Source: Salminus brasiliensis (taxonomy: Eukaryota; Chordata; Actinopteri; Characiformes; Bryconidae). From it: 64,000 nt of DNA. Position 1 is the first letter of the stretch; every line of letters starts with the position of its first letter. Both the position numbers and the translations under genes were made by a program. Under the pieces are notes generated by a model, which made no database searches, was not told where the DNA came from, and worked only from the letters and a program-made list of their open reading frames with translations. Below, piece by piece: positions 24,430 through 35,400 of this stretch. Where the stretch lies: assembly GCF_030463535.1 (NCBI RefSeq), contig NC_132887.1:21160943-21224942 (forward strand), given 5' to 3'.

Positions 24430-25190
24430 CGAAAAACACCTTCCCAAGCCCTGAAACCATTAAACACAGACATTGAGAGTTTATATAAAGCTCATCAACT
24501 CATACATTAAAAAAGGTGCAGAATTAAATGAAAGGAGCGAACAGCTCTCTAACTGTTGAACATGTGAGTGGGTCAATCATGGTTTGGGCTTGTGTTGCAG
24601 CCAGTGGTGCAAGGAACACATTTCACCATCTGAAAGAAAAAAAAAAGCTAAAGCTAAAGCTGAAAAGCGGATGGTTACTGCAGCAGGATAGCAGACCTAA
24701 ACACCTCAGAATCCACAATCAACTACCCCGAGAGACGCAAGGCCCATTGCCCTTACACTCTCCCAACCCAAACCTCATTGGAAATCTCTGCACAGACCTC
24801 AAAAGAGCAGAGCGGTCAGACGGCTTAAGTATCTTACAGAGCTGGAAGACTATTGTACAAAGAAATTGGTGAAAATCCCCCAAACAAGAATTGAAGGACT
24901 CTTAGCTAACTACAGTGTAAATGTGTTTACAAGCTGTTATTTCTGCCACAGGGGTGTTACTAAGTGCTGACCATGAACAATGCCTAAATCTTGGTAGGCC
25001 CCTTTCCTTTTTGGTCATTTGGAAACTGTAAAATATGGAAATAGCCAAATATTTCATATTTAATGCATTTTGGAACTCATCATTTCATTTGGAACTCATC
25101 ATTTCATTGAACTATTTCTTCACTATTTCTTGCAACAGATATTTTGACCAGGGGTGCCCAAACATTTGCATGGCACTTTATAAATTGTTA
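24430..25190 (+). mobile_element. Tc1-like transposase relic
   Basis: Encodes HVSGSIMVWACVAASGA, then after an A-rich expansion (KKKLKLKLK) GWLLQQDSRPKH and SPNPNLIGNLCTDLK. The final catalytic glutamate of NPIE is replaced (NLIG), so it is dead. The 3' end CAGGGGTGCCCAAACATTTG matches a Tc1 terminus. Confidence 0.75.
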
Positions 25191-26439
25191 CTGGTATTTT
25201 TTTTGTATGTGTAAAAGCCTTGTGATGGCGTTATTATTGCTGTAACTGTTATTGATATTATTTCACAACACCCACTTTAATACCAAATTATATTCAGTGG
25301 ACAAATACACAGCAAATCTGCTCATTTAAGAGTCTTTTATCATTACAAGTAAGATAAAAACACACATAAATATTATCTATGGCTTCCTAAGTGGGTAACA
25401 CTATGCTCCAGGGCTCATGGGATGAAAGCCATCGGGTATGGCGCATCAGAGGGGCTTGATGTAATGGCTGGAAATAGTGTCAGGGGAAATCCCTGATGTC
25501 TTACATGAGGTTCTATGGAATCTGAAAATGAATAAATTAATGAACACATTACGGCCTAGAAAACATCAAATACCTCAGAGGAGGATGCATGATGCAAAGG
25601 CAGGGCTGCGGAGGTGGAATACCACACACACACACACACACACACAATTACACACATACACACTCTTTAAAAAGCCCAAATTCTTTAGAGCTTCAGCAAT
25701 CCTCACTCAGGGAAGACACATCTGTGTTAACTAAGTGTGAATTAAATGTGAATCCCGCCGTCCATTCAACGTCTCAAAAACTATAAGTGGTAAAAAACGA
25801 AATAAAAATAATAATAGATAATAATTCATATATAATATTCCTAAAAATACTGTTATCAAAAAGGCTTATTATAATAGAGAGTACCTACACTACAATGACT
25901 GACTGTGCTGACTGCACAATCCCTCCAGGTTTCATATAAGCCAAAAAGGCTATGTGAACATGAATCACTCAGTAAATGAAACGCCACCTTGTCAAGCCCC
26001 ATCTCTATGAAAGATCTCACTAGCTCTCACCTCAGCAAATTACAGTGCTCAGGTGTTACATATGTGTATAATGATTGCAGGGTCATCCGGTTTCAGATAT
26101 GGGCAACATCTGTGTTCCGTGGAGGCCAGTGTTCATTCAGGGGGAAAAAGAGGCTACAATGACAATTATACCAATGATTAACTAAAATGAAGGCTTCTTT
26201 TCTAGTATACTCTGGATGCTCTGACTAAACGTTTATCCTGTGGACTACTACAATCATCCTGAAACACTGACCTCTTAGACAAGCACTTTAGTTCTTACAA
26301 GAACTGATATTATTGCTCCCACATTTAAACGTAATCTTAAAAAACTGACTTCTTAATCAACTAGAAATGATTCGTTTGCTGATATGATTCAAGAAATGGA
26401 TCAAGATGATTCAAATAATTGTGACCTACTGGCCTATTC
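25191..26439. other. No gene seen
   Basis: AT-rich spacer with a CA microsatellite at 25,622-25,646. Confidence 0.55.
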
Positions 26440-27180
26440 GACTGCATTTACACCTGGTCAGTTCCTGTGACTAGGATCTGGATTGGTAGTCAGGTGCATC
26501 TCAGATTAGTCCGACTGAAATTCGATCGCTGTGTGGGATCGAATATGTAAATTCAATAATTACTGGTGTTTTGGTTGTACTGGGAGGGATTTTGGTTGAT
26601 GAAAGTGTCATGGTGATAGGGACGCGTTTACACTGCTATAAAAAGTGACTCAAATGCATCTCAGATCACCTTCTGAAGTGGTTTGAGTGATCGGATTTGT
26701 ATCTGGGTTAAATGGGTCCTGGGTGTGTATACACTTGCATTTTTTTTGTGGCTTGGCCTCATCCAGATATAATCCTGATAGTCTAGACACATGACATGAC
26801 CAGATGTAAACAGGGTCTTTTACAGAACGATACCCATTTACACCTGCCTGCTTCATGCACTTACACTCAGTGGGCAAATGTGTCTCCAGTTAGTCAGACA
26901 AACATGCAAATCCACTTGTTGCGTTGCAGTAATTACTGGTGTTTTAGTTGTACTGGGAGGGATTTTGGTTGATGAAAGTGTCATGGGGAGCCGGATGTGT
27001 TTAGTGCTATAAAACATGGCTCTCAGACTATCACCTGTGCTTCGAGTGATCGGATTTGTATCTGTTTTAAATGCGTCTAGGGTGTGTTCACACTTGCTCT
27101 GTTATGTGGCTTGGCCTTATCTAGATATAATCCCGATACTTAAGACACATGAGGTGATCAGGTATAAACGGGGTCTGATA
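26440..27180. repeat. Tandemly doubled dispersed repeat
   Basis: Two related units lie at about 26,530-26,840 and 26,925-27,180. Both contain TACTGGGAGGGATTTTGGTT, GAAAGTGTCATGG, GTGATCGGATTTGTATCTG and TCTAGATATAATCC-like text. A distant relative is at 33,990-34,460. Confidence 0.55.
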
Positions 27181-27419
27181 CTCACACAAAACCTCAACCT
27201 GTGTACAGTGCCAATTTTGGACATTTTTGTATGTGTCAAACTAAATGCTTTTAGTTTAGATTAAGAAATTTAGGACAAGAAAAACCTTAGGAAATACAAA
27301 ATGCAAAAAATACTATTTCATTTACTAAAGAAAAACGTTTTGCACACAGACTGTGTATTATCTGTGAAAAAAGAAAAAAAATGACGTCAAACTACACTGG
27401 TTTGCCAGATTTAACCAGA

Positions 27420-28235
27420 GCAACTGCAGTCAGAGGCTTCCTATAGTTGGAGACAAGTCTTTCACATCACTGTGAAGGAACATCTTTACAGGATTGCTTT
27501 AATATACCCACATTGGAGACCATTTGAGCACAAACTGACCCTTTCTGGTCCTGCCACAGCATCTCAATGGGGTTTGAGGTAGATCTCAGAATTTTGTTTC
27601 TTTTGCTCCATGTAGAGTTGGACTTGCTCTTGTGCTCATGATCATTGTCTTGCTGCATAACCCAATTACGCTTGAGCTGACCAGACAATCTCCTGCATGA
27701 TGTTCTGATAAAGAGAAAAATTAATGTTTCTGTTGATTTTGTCAACTTGTCCAGAGCCAGAAGCAGCAAAGAATCCCCAACTCACCAAACTACGAGCATC
27801 ATGTTTGAGTCCTAGTGTGATGTTCTTATTGTGGAATGCTGTGTTAACTTTATGTCTGAAGTTACACTTTCAACTCATCAGTAACAGAACATTATTCCAA
27901 AAGGATTAGGGCTCATGAAAGACGATTCTGGCAAATGTGAAACCGGCCTTTATGTTCTTCTTGGCTGGCAGTGTTTTTTGCCTGGCAGCTCTCCCATCGA
28001 TACCCTTATTGCATTATTGTCTCCTAATAATGGTGGAATCATTAATGCAGACTTTATCTGAAGCGTTGCTGTGCTCTTGGAGGAATTTTGGTCACATGTT
28101 TTCTTCATTTGGAGATAATGGCTCTCACTGTGGTTTGTTGGAGTCTCAGAGCCATAGAAAAGACTGTGTAACCCCTTCCAGGATGATACTTCTCTTTCAG
28201 ATTCCTTTACATGCTGGAATTTGGTTTAAGTGGGT
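27420..28235 (-). mobile_element. Tc1-like transposon relic, near full transposase span
   Basis: Read on the minus strand, the N-terminal helix-turn-helix region lies near 28,130-28,230, the middle near 27,700-27,950, and the C-terminal NWVMQQDNDHEHKSKS and NPIEMLWQDQKGSV near 27,470-27,680. Stops and small deletions break the frame throughout. Confidence 0.75.
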
Positions 28236-28295
28236 TAGAGTGAACAGAGATGGAAATAATCAATCCTCTGTGTGTATTTTAATTCAACTGATCGC

Positions 28296-28336
28296 TATTA
28301 TTATTATTATTATTATTAATAATAATAATAATAATA
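28296..28336. repeat. Self-complementary ATT/AAT microsatellite
   Basis: A run of ATT is directly followed by a run of AAT, so the two halves pair with each other. Confidence 0.85.
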
Positions 28337-28369
28337 CATTTGATTTCTCCAGTAATAAAGGGGCAATTG

Positions 28370-28995
28370 CAGCCAGTTGGTGTATATATAAACTGTTTTC
28401 TTCTGTATTCTCTTCACTAGTTGCCTGTAGCTGCCTGCATCAGTTTGACTCTGATGCTGTCCTACAAAGCCAATAATGGACCAGCCCCTCCATGGCAATG
28501 ATCAAAACCTGACCTGCATCAAGAGCCCCTTGACCTTTAAGTATGACTCAGCTTGAGCAACCATCCTTCAAAACATATGGAAGACAAGCATCTAGACCGT
28601 TTCTCTGTCCTGGCACCAAGGTGGGGGTGCAAACTTCCCCAGAATGTCCCTACAACTCAGTCACTCACATCTCCAAACACCGACTAAAGACCATCTCTCC
28701 ACATTAAAATCTACCACTACTCTTGCACTTATTAAAGGCTAACTCTTCATTGTCCTTCTTTGATTTCTTTGTCATTCGAGCATAGTGTAGTGTATGCATG
28801 TGGCTGTTATTCTAATGAGATACTGATTTGAGAGTTATCTTTTGTATTTAAGTATCATTACTGACTGTTGTATTTGGTAGTATCCAAGCTTGGATGTATC
28901 TTTAAACTATTCACACTAGTTAAGCATACCTTCTGAGTGGACAACTAAGCACCTCTGTAAGCTCAATCTAATAAATACCATGAATATAAATGTGT
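28370..28995 (+). mobile_element. Old L2-like LINE 3' end
   Basis: Encodes decayed versions of the same LINE C-terminus (GPAPPW, DRFSVLAPRWGCKLPQNV) and ends in a degenerate AATACCATGAATATAAATG tail. It is clearly older than the copies at 509-7,830. Confidence 0.65.
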
Positions 28996-29090
28996 TTCTC
29001 TTGACTTTGTTTGAAGATCTGAAACAATTAAATGTGAGAAATATATAATATATTACTGCACTGTACATGCCATATATGTTTTAGCCACAT

Positions 29091-29092
<2 letters not shown>

Positions 29093-29120
<28 letters not shown>
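29093..29120. repeat. (TG)14 microsatellite
   Basis: Uninterrupted TG run. Other short dinucleotide runs are at 17361-17384 (GT/GC), 19464-19482 and 25622-25646 (CA). Confidence 0.9.
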
Positions 29121-29124
<4 letters not shown>

Positions 29125-29179
29125 AAACAACAAATCATTGCGGTCATGAAAAAAATTATGTATCTAAAATGTCAAAAGT

Positions 29180-31295
29180 AAAAAAATAATAATAAAAAAA
29201 AACTCCTCACTTTAATGGAAATCAATATAAAAATATTTTATTTAGTCATTTTCTATTTGTTCATTTATCATGTAATGAATTGTCACAACATTAAGAACCG
29301 CTACCAGATTCAAATTATGTCAAAAAAGTAAAAAATGGCAAAAATGTTTAGCGATGACATACAGTACATTCTCATCTCTCATTCAGTTAAGTCTGTAAAA
29401 AATATATAACAGGAATAAAAATAGGGTAATAAAACAAAAAACAAGGTTTCATGGTTTTCCTCTAAGAAGGTAGGACACGTTAATGATATTTAGATCTGAC
29501 AAAACAGGTACTATAAGACATGCTACTGTAAAACACTGCAGTATATTTAATATATTCACTATATCTTATTCATATTTCACACACTGCCATCAAACAGGTC
29601 CTTTCAAACAGGACCATTCCCATTTCATACCCTACTGGGGCTCTCTTCTCCTGACACAATACTGACACCTTATGGTGAATAAACATGAGAACTAATTCAC
29701 GTTAAATGAGAAGTCAGACAAATTTACACTAGTATTCTACACTAGAACTATATACTGTCTGTATACATTAACATGTAAATTCATTAAACACCATTCACTT
29801 TTGGTTTGGGTGCAATCATTGAGAAAAATACAAGAGTGTCCAAACGTATACATAAAAGGTTTTGATGCCCAACAGGCATTATTCTGTATGCTTCTGCTTT
29901 TTTGGAATTAACAACTGCAATACATTAGACACTCCTGCTTTAAAGCATTACTACAGGCAAAACAATGTAGTACATACAAAGACATGAAATACTGCTTAAT
30001 CAGAATGATCACAAATGATTTGTAAACAAAATATTACTTTGATTTTAAATGTATAACTTCATATATACAGGAAATATACCTCAAATGATAGCTAGAAAAA
30101 ATATTTAAATACCACCCATCATTATATTTGTTGCAGACCACTTTATACATGCATCTTCTCAGCATTAACCTCCCCATATAACTTTTCTAACTTTTAACTT
30201 TCTTTTACCTCCGGTCATAAACTGCTTTTACTAAAATGTTCCTTAGCTACACACCATCCCCAGACCTTCAACACATAATTCTTTATCCATCTGGACTGTT
30301 TCCTTTTTTTAAAATAACTCCTTAAAAAGCCTGTATTCCTTAATTCATCGCAGTTATGCAATCATTAATACTACATTCTAAATAATTGATTTTTAAACTA
30401 AAACAATAACATTAAAATTAAAAATAGGTAAAAAAAAAATAAAAATACACCCATCAAGGGGTTAATGAGCGATATTCCTTACAAAATCTGAATTAACACT
30501 ATGATGTGAAGTGATCACCTAAAGCAGCCTTGGACTACAAAAATATTGTCTTCTTAAAAAGCCCAGAACAAAGAAAGCACTGCCCCTAATGTTTTTATAT
30601 CACTCCAATCAAACAAACAACCACACCTTGTGTTTGATTTGTTTCAACTGGAGACGACGCAAACACAATCTGTGCCAATAACTGGCTTTTGGAATTACAG
30701 CATTTTTTATCTTCTAGCACTCATCAGACATTATCAGTAGATTAAAGTACATGGACAGATTAGGCCATTAGCACACTGAAGGCCGTACACTTGAGTCATT
30801 AAGATCTGAACTGATTAGAGAGCTCAGTAGTCGGGACAATCTTTCAGATTAGGCTGCATTCAGATTGTGGTGCTTCGTCAAACAAGTAATGAAGATCTCG
30901 TCTTCTTCAGCCTCAGAAGCTTCTACACAAACCCCACACAAGGTTGCCACATAGTTTGCATATAGAAAGAAAAGTGGGGCCAGTTCTATAAAGCAGTCTA
31001 TTTCACAGATAGCAGGCCTTCTCTCATTTAGATAAACATCCACAGTGGTGAAAAAGCCTTGAAGTCAAGTTAAAACCAGTCCATGTAGTTCACTTAGCTC
31101 TTGCTCAGCAGACACTATAACAGGACTATTTCGACCGCTTCAAGGCCAGCATCGACCGTACCAAAAGATATACAGACATTCCTCACATAATTGGCAGGCA
31201 CTGTACCTTGGTGGAGCTTTTAAAACATGAAGCGAAGTTGGTCAACAGTCCTCAGTGTGGCGAACCCAAAAAGTTTTTTGTTTTTTTTTGTCCCA
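29180..31295 (-). other. Probable 3' UTR region of the C1orf115-like gene
   Basis: AT-rich DNA with few recognisable transposons downstream of the stop codon. The only clear minus-strand AATAAA seen is at 29237-29242, which would give a 3' UTR near 2 kb. TATAAA variants near 30,594 and 30,137 could end it earlier. About 29,190-29,400 carries a member of the dispersed repeat found in apoB introns. Confidence 0.35.
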
Positions 31296-33322
31296 TCACA
31301 CACTGGACTGCGTTCTTTGAACAGTTGGCACCAGCGTAACAGCTGCGCTCAGAGGTCCGGAGTACGCGGAGCTGAAACTCTGCAGTCCAACCACCAGACA
31401 CTTCCAGCTGTAGCGAAGAGCTTTTCCAATGTTCTGAGAAAAAGAGAGAGAAAGAAAGAGAGACATTGATCCCAACGCAAAAGACTATTGCAATCTTAAG
31501 TACACATGAAGTGTTTCGTTAGAAAAGTGCATAAAATGCAATAAATTATCCCCAGTGTAATAATAAAAAAGGTTGGGGAGTTGACTGTTCACTTGATATT
31601 TCAGATGGATCAGCCAATGGATCTGCAAATGGATCAGTAACACAGGGTTTCTTTCCTTGCAACAACAGCAGAACCCTTTTGGTGCTATAAAGAATCATTT
31701 TTCAAAAAAGGTTTCTATAAAAGAAAGTCAGAAAATCATCAAAAAGAGGTATTCAACTTGAGCTGTGGTTCTAGCTCATGATTCTAGACTGAACCCTTGA
31801 AGAACCTTTTTTTTTTAGTACCTTCACTTAATCTTGAACCCTAGGGTACAATCAAAATGTGCCCTCAAAATATAAAAATATACACACTGCCTGATTGCGG
31901 ATGTGCATCCTAAACACTATATTCGGTTCTTCTGGAGGATGGTGCAGATTTGTACAATCATTTCCATAATTACACTGTTTAAATATAATAATACAATACA
32001 AAGCCTACAGTGAGGCTGAGTGCATGGGGGCGCTTCAACAGGAAAGGAATATCACGCTCCATAACTAAACATAGCAGAGATGTAACCTCGACCTAATGGT
32101 TCTTTTTTTAATTCTCTAAATTAAATTTAAAAGAAAAAAAATTAAAAAAATACTATTACAGTAAAATATAATAATATTAACGTAGTGCTAATAAATCTGA
32201 TTTATTTGTCCATGTTGTGGGACAGGGTTAGCCGTGCTAGCTAGATCGCCATGCTACGCTTGGACCCTGTCAAAGCAACAGATGATAATATTTCTTAACA
32301 GATACATAAATACATTTTTTTTTTTTAAATAGCAAACGTTTACCAGACGTTGAGCCTGGCTCCTGATAATGCCTAAACAGTGTCACTCTTCATATCATTG
32401 AAGGTTACTGTAGCTACATTTTCATGACAAAATGAGGAGCGTGTTAGGAAGGGTTAGCTAGGCCTACTTAGCTCGCTAGCTAATTTTGTGAAGACGTAGC
32501 CTTGATGGAGCCTTGATGAGAATTAATAAGGTCATTAATAACATAAAATAGTGGATGTTGCACTGATGTTTTAGCTAGCTAGCTAGCTTTGGACATACAG
32601 CAGTCAACTGCCTTAAGTGTCCAACTGAGACCGATACATGACACACTGAGTAGCGGTCGGCTGAACCGGGGTTAGGGGGTGGCGCACTGCTCTGAGGATT
32701 AATATGGAAACTGCCGCAGAAAAAAATAGAAATGCTTATGTAATTTTTTTACACACATATCCTTAAAAATATTGTAATAATGACTAAAATAATTTCCCTA
32801 ACCCTGTTTAATTTTTCACCCGTTCAATTTGATATTTTTCTAATATTGTAAAAGTAGGGAAAAGGGAAATGCAACGAGAGCGACCAACACATTATTATGA
32901 ACAACTGTAGCTAAATAATAAACCACCACACAGTCTGTGAGCAGCAATGGTTACATTAAAAGAAAATGTAGTCTAATCTTACATAACCCCACAGTCCAAA
33001 TGTTGGGAGAAAATCCACATACTTTCCTAAACTTTTTGTAGTTCTCCTGCTTTTTCTTTTCGCTCTTTTCTGGCGCGGTATCAGCCGGCTGGTCCTCCTC
33101 CAGAGGCTCGTATCTGTCGGGCAGCACAGCTATGTGCACTTGCTTGGCTGATTTTCTGGAGCTCTTCTCTGGAGGTCTCCTCTGCCTGTCGGAGTCCGCG
33201 CGTGACTTCTCGCTCCTCGGTCCCTCGCACTCCTCGTCAACGCAGTCGATGATTTTTGACTTGTCCTCATTTTTGTGGCTTTTAGATTTCTTTCTGGATT
33301 TGCGAAGCTGCCTTCGAGTCAT
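31296..33322 (-). CDS. C1orf115/RDD1-like protein, two exons (145 aa)
   Basis: CDS = complement(join(31296..31433, 33023..33322)). Exon 1 (100 codons) starts MTRRQLRKSRKKSKSH, is very basic and polar, and contains VHIAVLPDRYEPLEE at residues 62-76. Exon 2 (45 residues) reads NIGKALRYSWKCLVVGLQSF and ends TQSSV-TGA. The exons join in phase 0 through GTATGT and TTTTTCTCAG splice sites. The LPDRYEPLEE motif and the NIGKALRY..VVGLQ tail match human C1orf115, about 142 aa, called 'required for drug-induced death 1' and linked to trafficking of the ABCB1 transporter. The C-terminal 25 residues are hydrophobic. It is a good homology call from two motifs, in the right order and on either side of an intron. 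No functional link to apoB is implied. Confidence 0.88.
31434..33022 (-). other. Intron of the C1orf115-like gene
   Basis: 1,589 bp, GT-AG. It contains a fragment of the 'GAACC' repeat (about 31,660-31,830) also seen at 23,690-23,790 and in apoB intron 1, plus a short TAGC run at 32,571-32,588. No other exon was seen. Confidence 0.8.
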
Positions 33323-33460
33323 TTTTCTGATGGTCAGTCGCCCTCCTGCTCCGTGTTTGTGTGGCAGGTGAGAAGTTGTCTCTTACTTGGCGCGCATGCG
33401 CAGTGCAGGGCTCGAGTTTGCCAGACGTGTGAGCTGAGAGAAGTGGTGGAAACATGGCGA
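33323..33460 (-). promoter_or_regulatory. CpG-rich promoter with NRF1 palindrome
   Basis: CGCGCATGCGCA at 33391-33402 is a near-perfect palindromic NRF1 site about 70-80 bp upstream of the C1orf115-like ATG. CpG is frequent from about 33,060 to 33,480, unlike the surrounding AT-rich DNA. There is no TATA box. This fits a CpG-island, housekeeping-type promoter and may fire in both directions. Confidence 0.6.
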
Positions 33461-33989
33461 GTCCTGGACAGATGAATCAAAAATGTGGGGTTAAAGACTG
33501 AAAACAGCTGAAAAATGACACGTCGAAAACGTCTAGAGTAAATTTACCACACAGACACCCCGTTCTGATGAAGACTTTATTAAAGAGCCCCTTGCTATTT
33601 TGTTGTGTCCCATGTCAGTCGATCTTAATATGGAAAATTTGCCTGTTTAAACTTTTGTAAACGGTAAACTGGATATAATTATAATATTAATAGATAAAAA
33701 TCATTCATTAAACATTCACCACCTTTTAAACATTTGTGTGACCAAATTAGGGATGTAAATATTACAAATTGTATTACAATATTACAATATTACATATTGT
33801 AAATATATTACATGTGACTATTTTTGTGTTCCATTTCAGTCCATCTTAATTTGTAAAAATCATCTGTTTAAACCTTTATAAACTGTGAACCGGATATAAT
33901 TCAATTTAATGGTGAAAATCTTAATATAATTTTTTTTTCAATTACCATTTTACTACAAGTTCCCTCTCCTGGTCCTGGGGAACACCCTG

Positions 33990-34460
33990 CCCTGTGTCTT
34001 AGGCCCTGTTCACACTAGTGTTATTATGCACCTCAGGTGATCCGATCAAAAATGATTGGCTTAACGTATAGCAGGTCACATCTGGCATTTTAAATGCATC
34101 TCCTGTGACCGCTTGTGATCCGATTTTTTACATCATTTCCGGTGGACCAGAATGCCTCAGTCCCCCGCTGCTTTTGTTTTGACACTGAAATGGCTAGCAA
34201 GTCTTTGCTCGTGCTCCAGTAGGAGCTGTTTGAGATTTAAGATCGTGTGGCCTATTAGCCCAAATTCACACCTTTTTTCAGCTGGGGCAGTGGCATGGGT
34301 GTGTTGCTGTCTGGGTTGTATCAAGACACTTTGTTGTTCACACTACAAAAATAATGCAGTCATTTGCATCTCTGACCACTTCCGGATTGTGTCCCATTCA
34401 CACTTGTACTGGCCACTTATGATTGTATCACCCAGTCATGCTAATACCAGGTGTGAGTCT
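33990..34460. repeat. Dispersed repeat related to 26,440-27,180
   Basis: Contains AGGCCCTGTTCACACTAGTG, TGATCCGATC, TAAATGCATCTCC and CATTCACACTTGTACTGGCC. It has no coding capacity. Confidence 0.45.
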
Positions 34461-34854
34461 GAAATTGAAAGTAGAAGGCTTTTTTTTTTTTTTACTAAAC
34501 TTCGATTCAGACATGACTGGGTGTCTTCCTGCCACAGAATCCTGAGATTTGGCCATTCTTGGAAAACAGCATGGATTGATCCTTTACTGTCTTAGATTTC
34601 CCAAAATCTTGTCGTCAACATCTTAAGAAAAAAGGCAGTGCATCTTTCTCTAAGGCAAATATTAATGAAAACTAACACATTTTGATATAATAACTCTGCT
34701 GGGGGAAAAACAGCCTGAACAGCTCAAGCTTAAGTGTGATGGATTAGCTGGTCTGCATGCATGATCAACCGTACCAGTATGACCAAGCTTGACAATGCTG
34801 GGTGACCATGCATGGCCTATTAAAAATGTTAATGATGACTTTTCAATTCTGGTT

Positions 34855-35040
34855 GTGGCAGTGGTGGCTCAGCGGTTAGAGCACAGGGATATCAATAACA
34901 GGGTTGTGGGTTCGATAACAGGGTGTGTGTACTCACTGCCCCTAGTGCACTAGTGTGTGTGTGTGTTCACTACCACAGATGGGTTAAATGCGGAGGACAC
35001 ATTTTGCTGTGCAGTGTACACTGTACAGTGACAAATACGT
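34855..35040 (+). mobile_element. tRNA-derived SINE
   Basis: A box TGGCTCAGCGG at 34865-34875 and B box GGTTCGATA at 34909-34917 lie at tRNA-like spacing. The body GGTTAAATGCGGAGGACACA and an A-rich end follow. It is not a working tRNA gene: no acceptor stem pairs across it. Confidence 0.75.
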
Positions 35041-35189
35041 GAAAAAAAGAAAAAAAAGAAAGAAAGCAACTGATTTTTGAGACACCCCCCCCCCCCCCAA
35101 TAGGAATAAATGATGTACATCCTTTTTATGTCACAATGATATCAATACACTAGTAGTACCCAATCAGTCACATCAGAAACTATGGTAAA

Positions 35190-35400
35190 CTCTTCACAAA
35201 CACCCTAGCAACCACCTGAGACGCTATAACAACCACCTGAGACACCATAACAATCACCTAAAATTGAACAGCAATTACCTAGCAACCACATTTATAAACA
35301 CATTTGCAATTATTTTGCAACATTTTAGTAACTGCCTGAAACACCATAGTAACTGCTATAGCAACCACATAGCAACAGCTGTTGGAACTGCCTGGAAGTG
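35190..35400. repeat. Degenerate tandem repeat (AGCAACCACCTGAGA type)
   Basis: Several imperfect units of roughly 20-30 bp with the core AACCACCTGAGACACC, a minisatellite type known from fish genomes. Confidence 0.6.

Noticed and set aside
33132..33475. Plus-strand frames opposite the C1orf115-like exon 1
   Set aside because: Shadow frames of a GC-rich coding exon on the minus strand; no homology.
34855..35040. tRNA gene
   Set aside because: The A and B boxes belong to a SINE. No cloverleaf or acceptor stem pairs.
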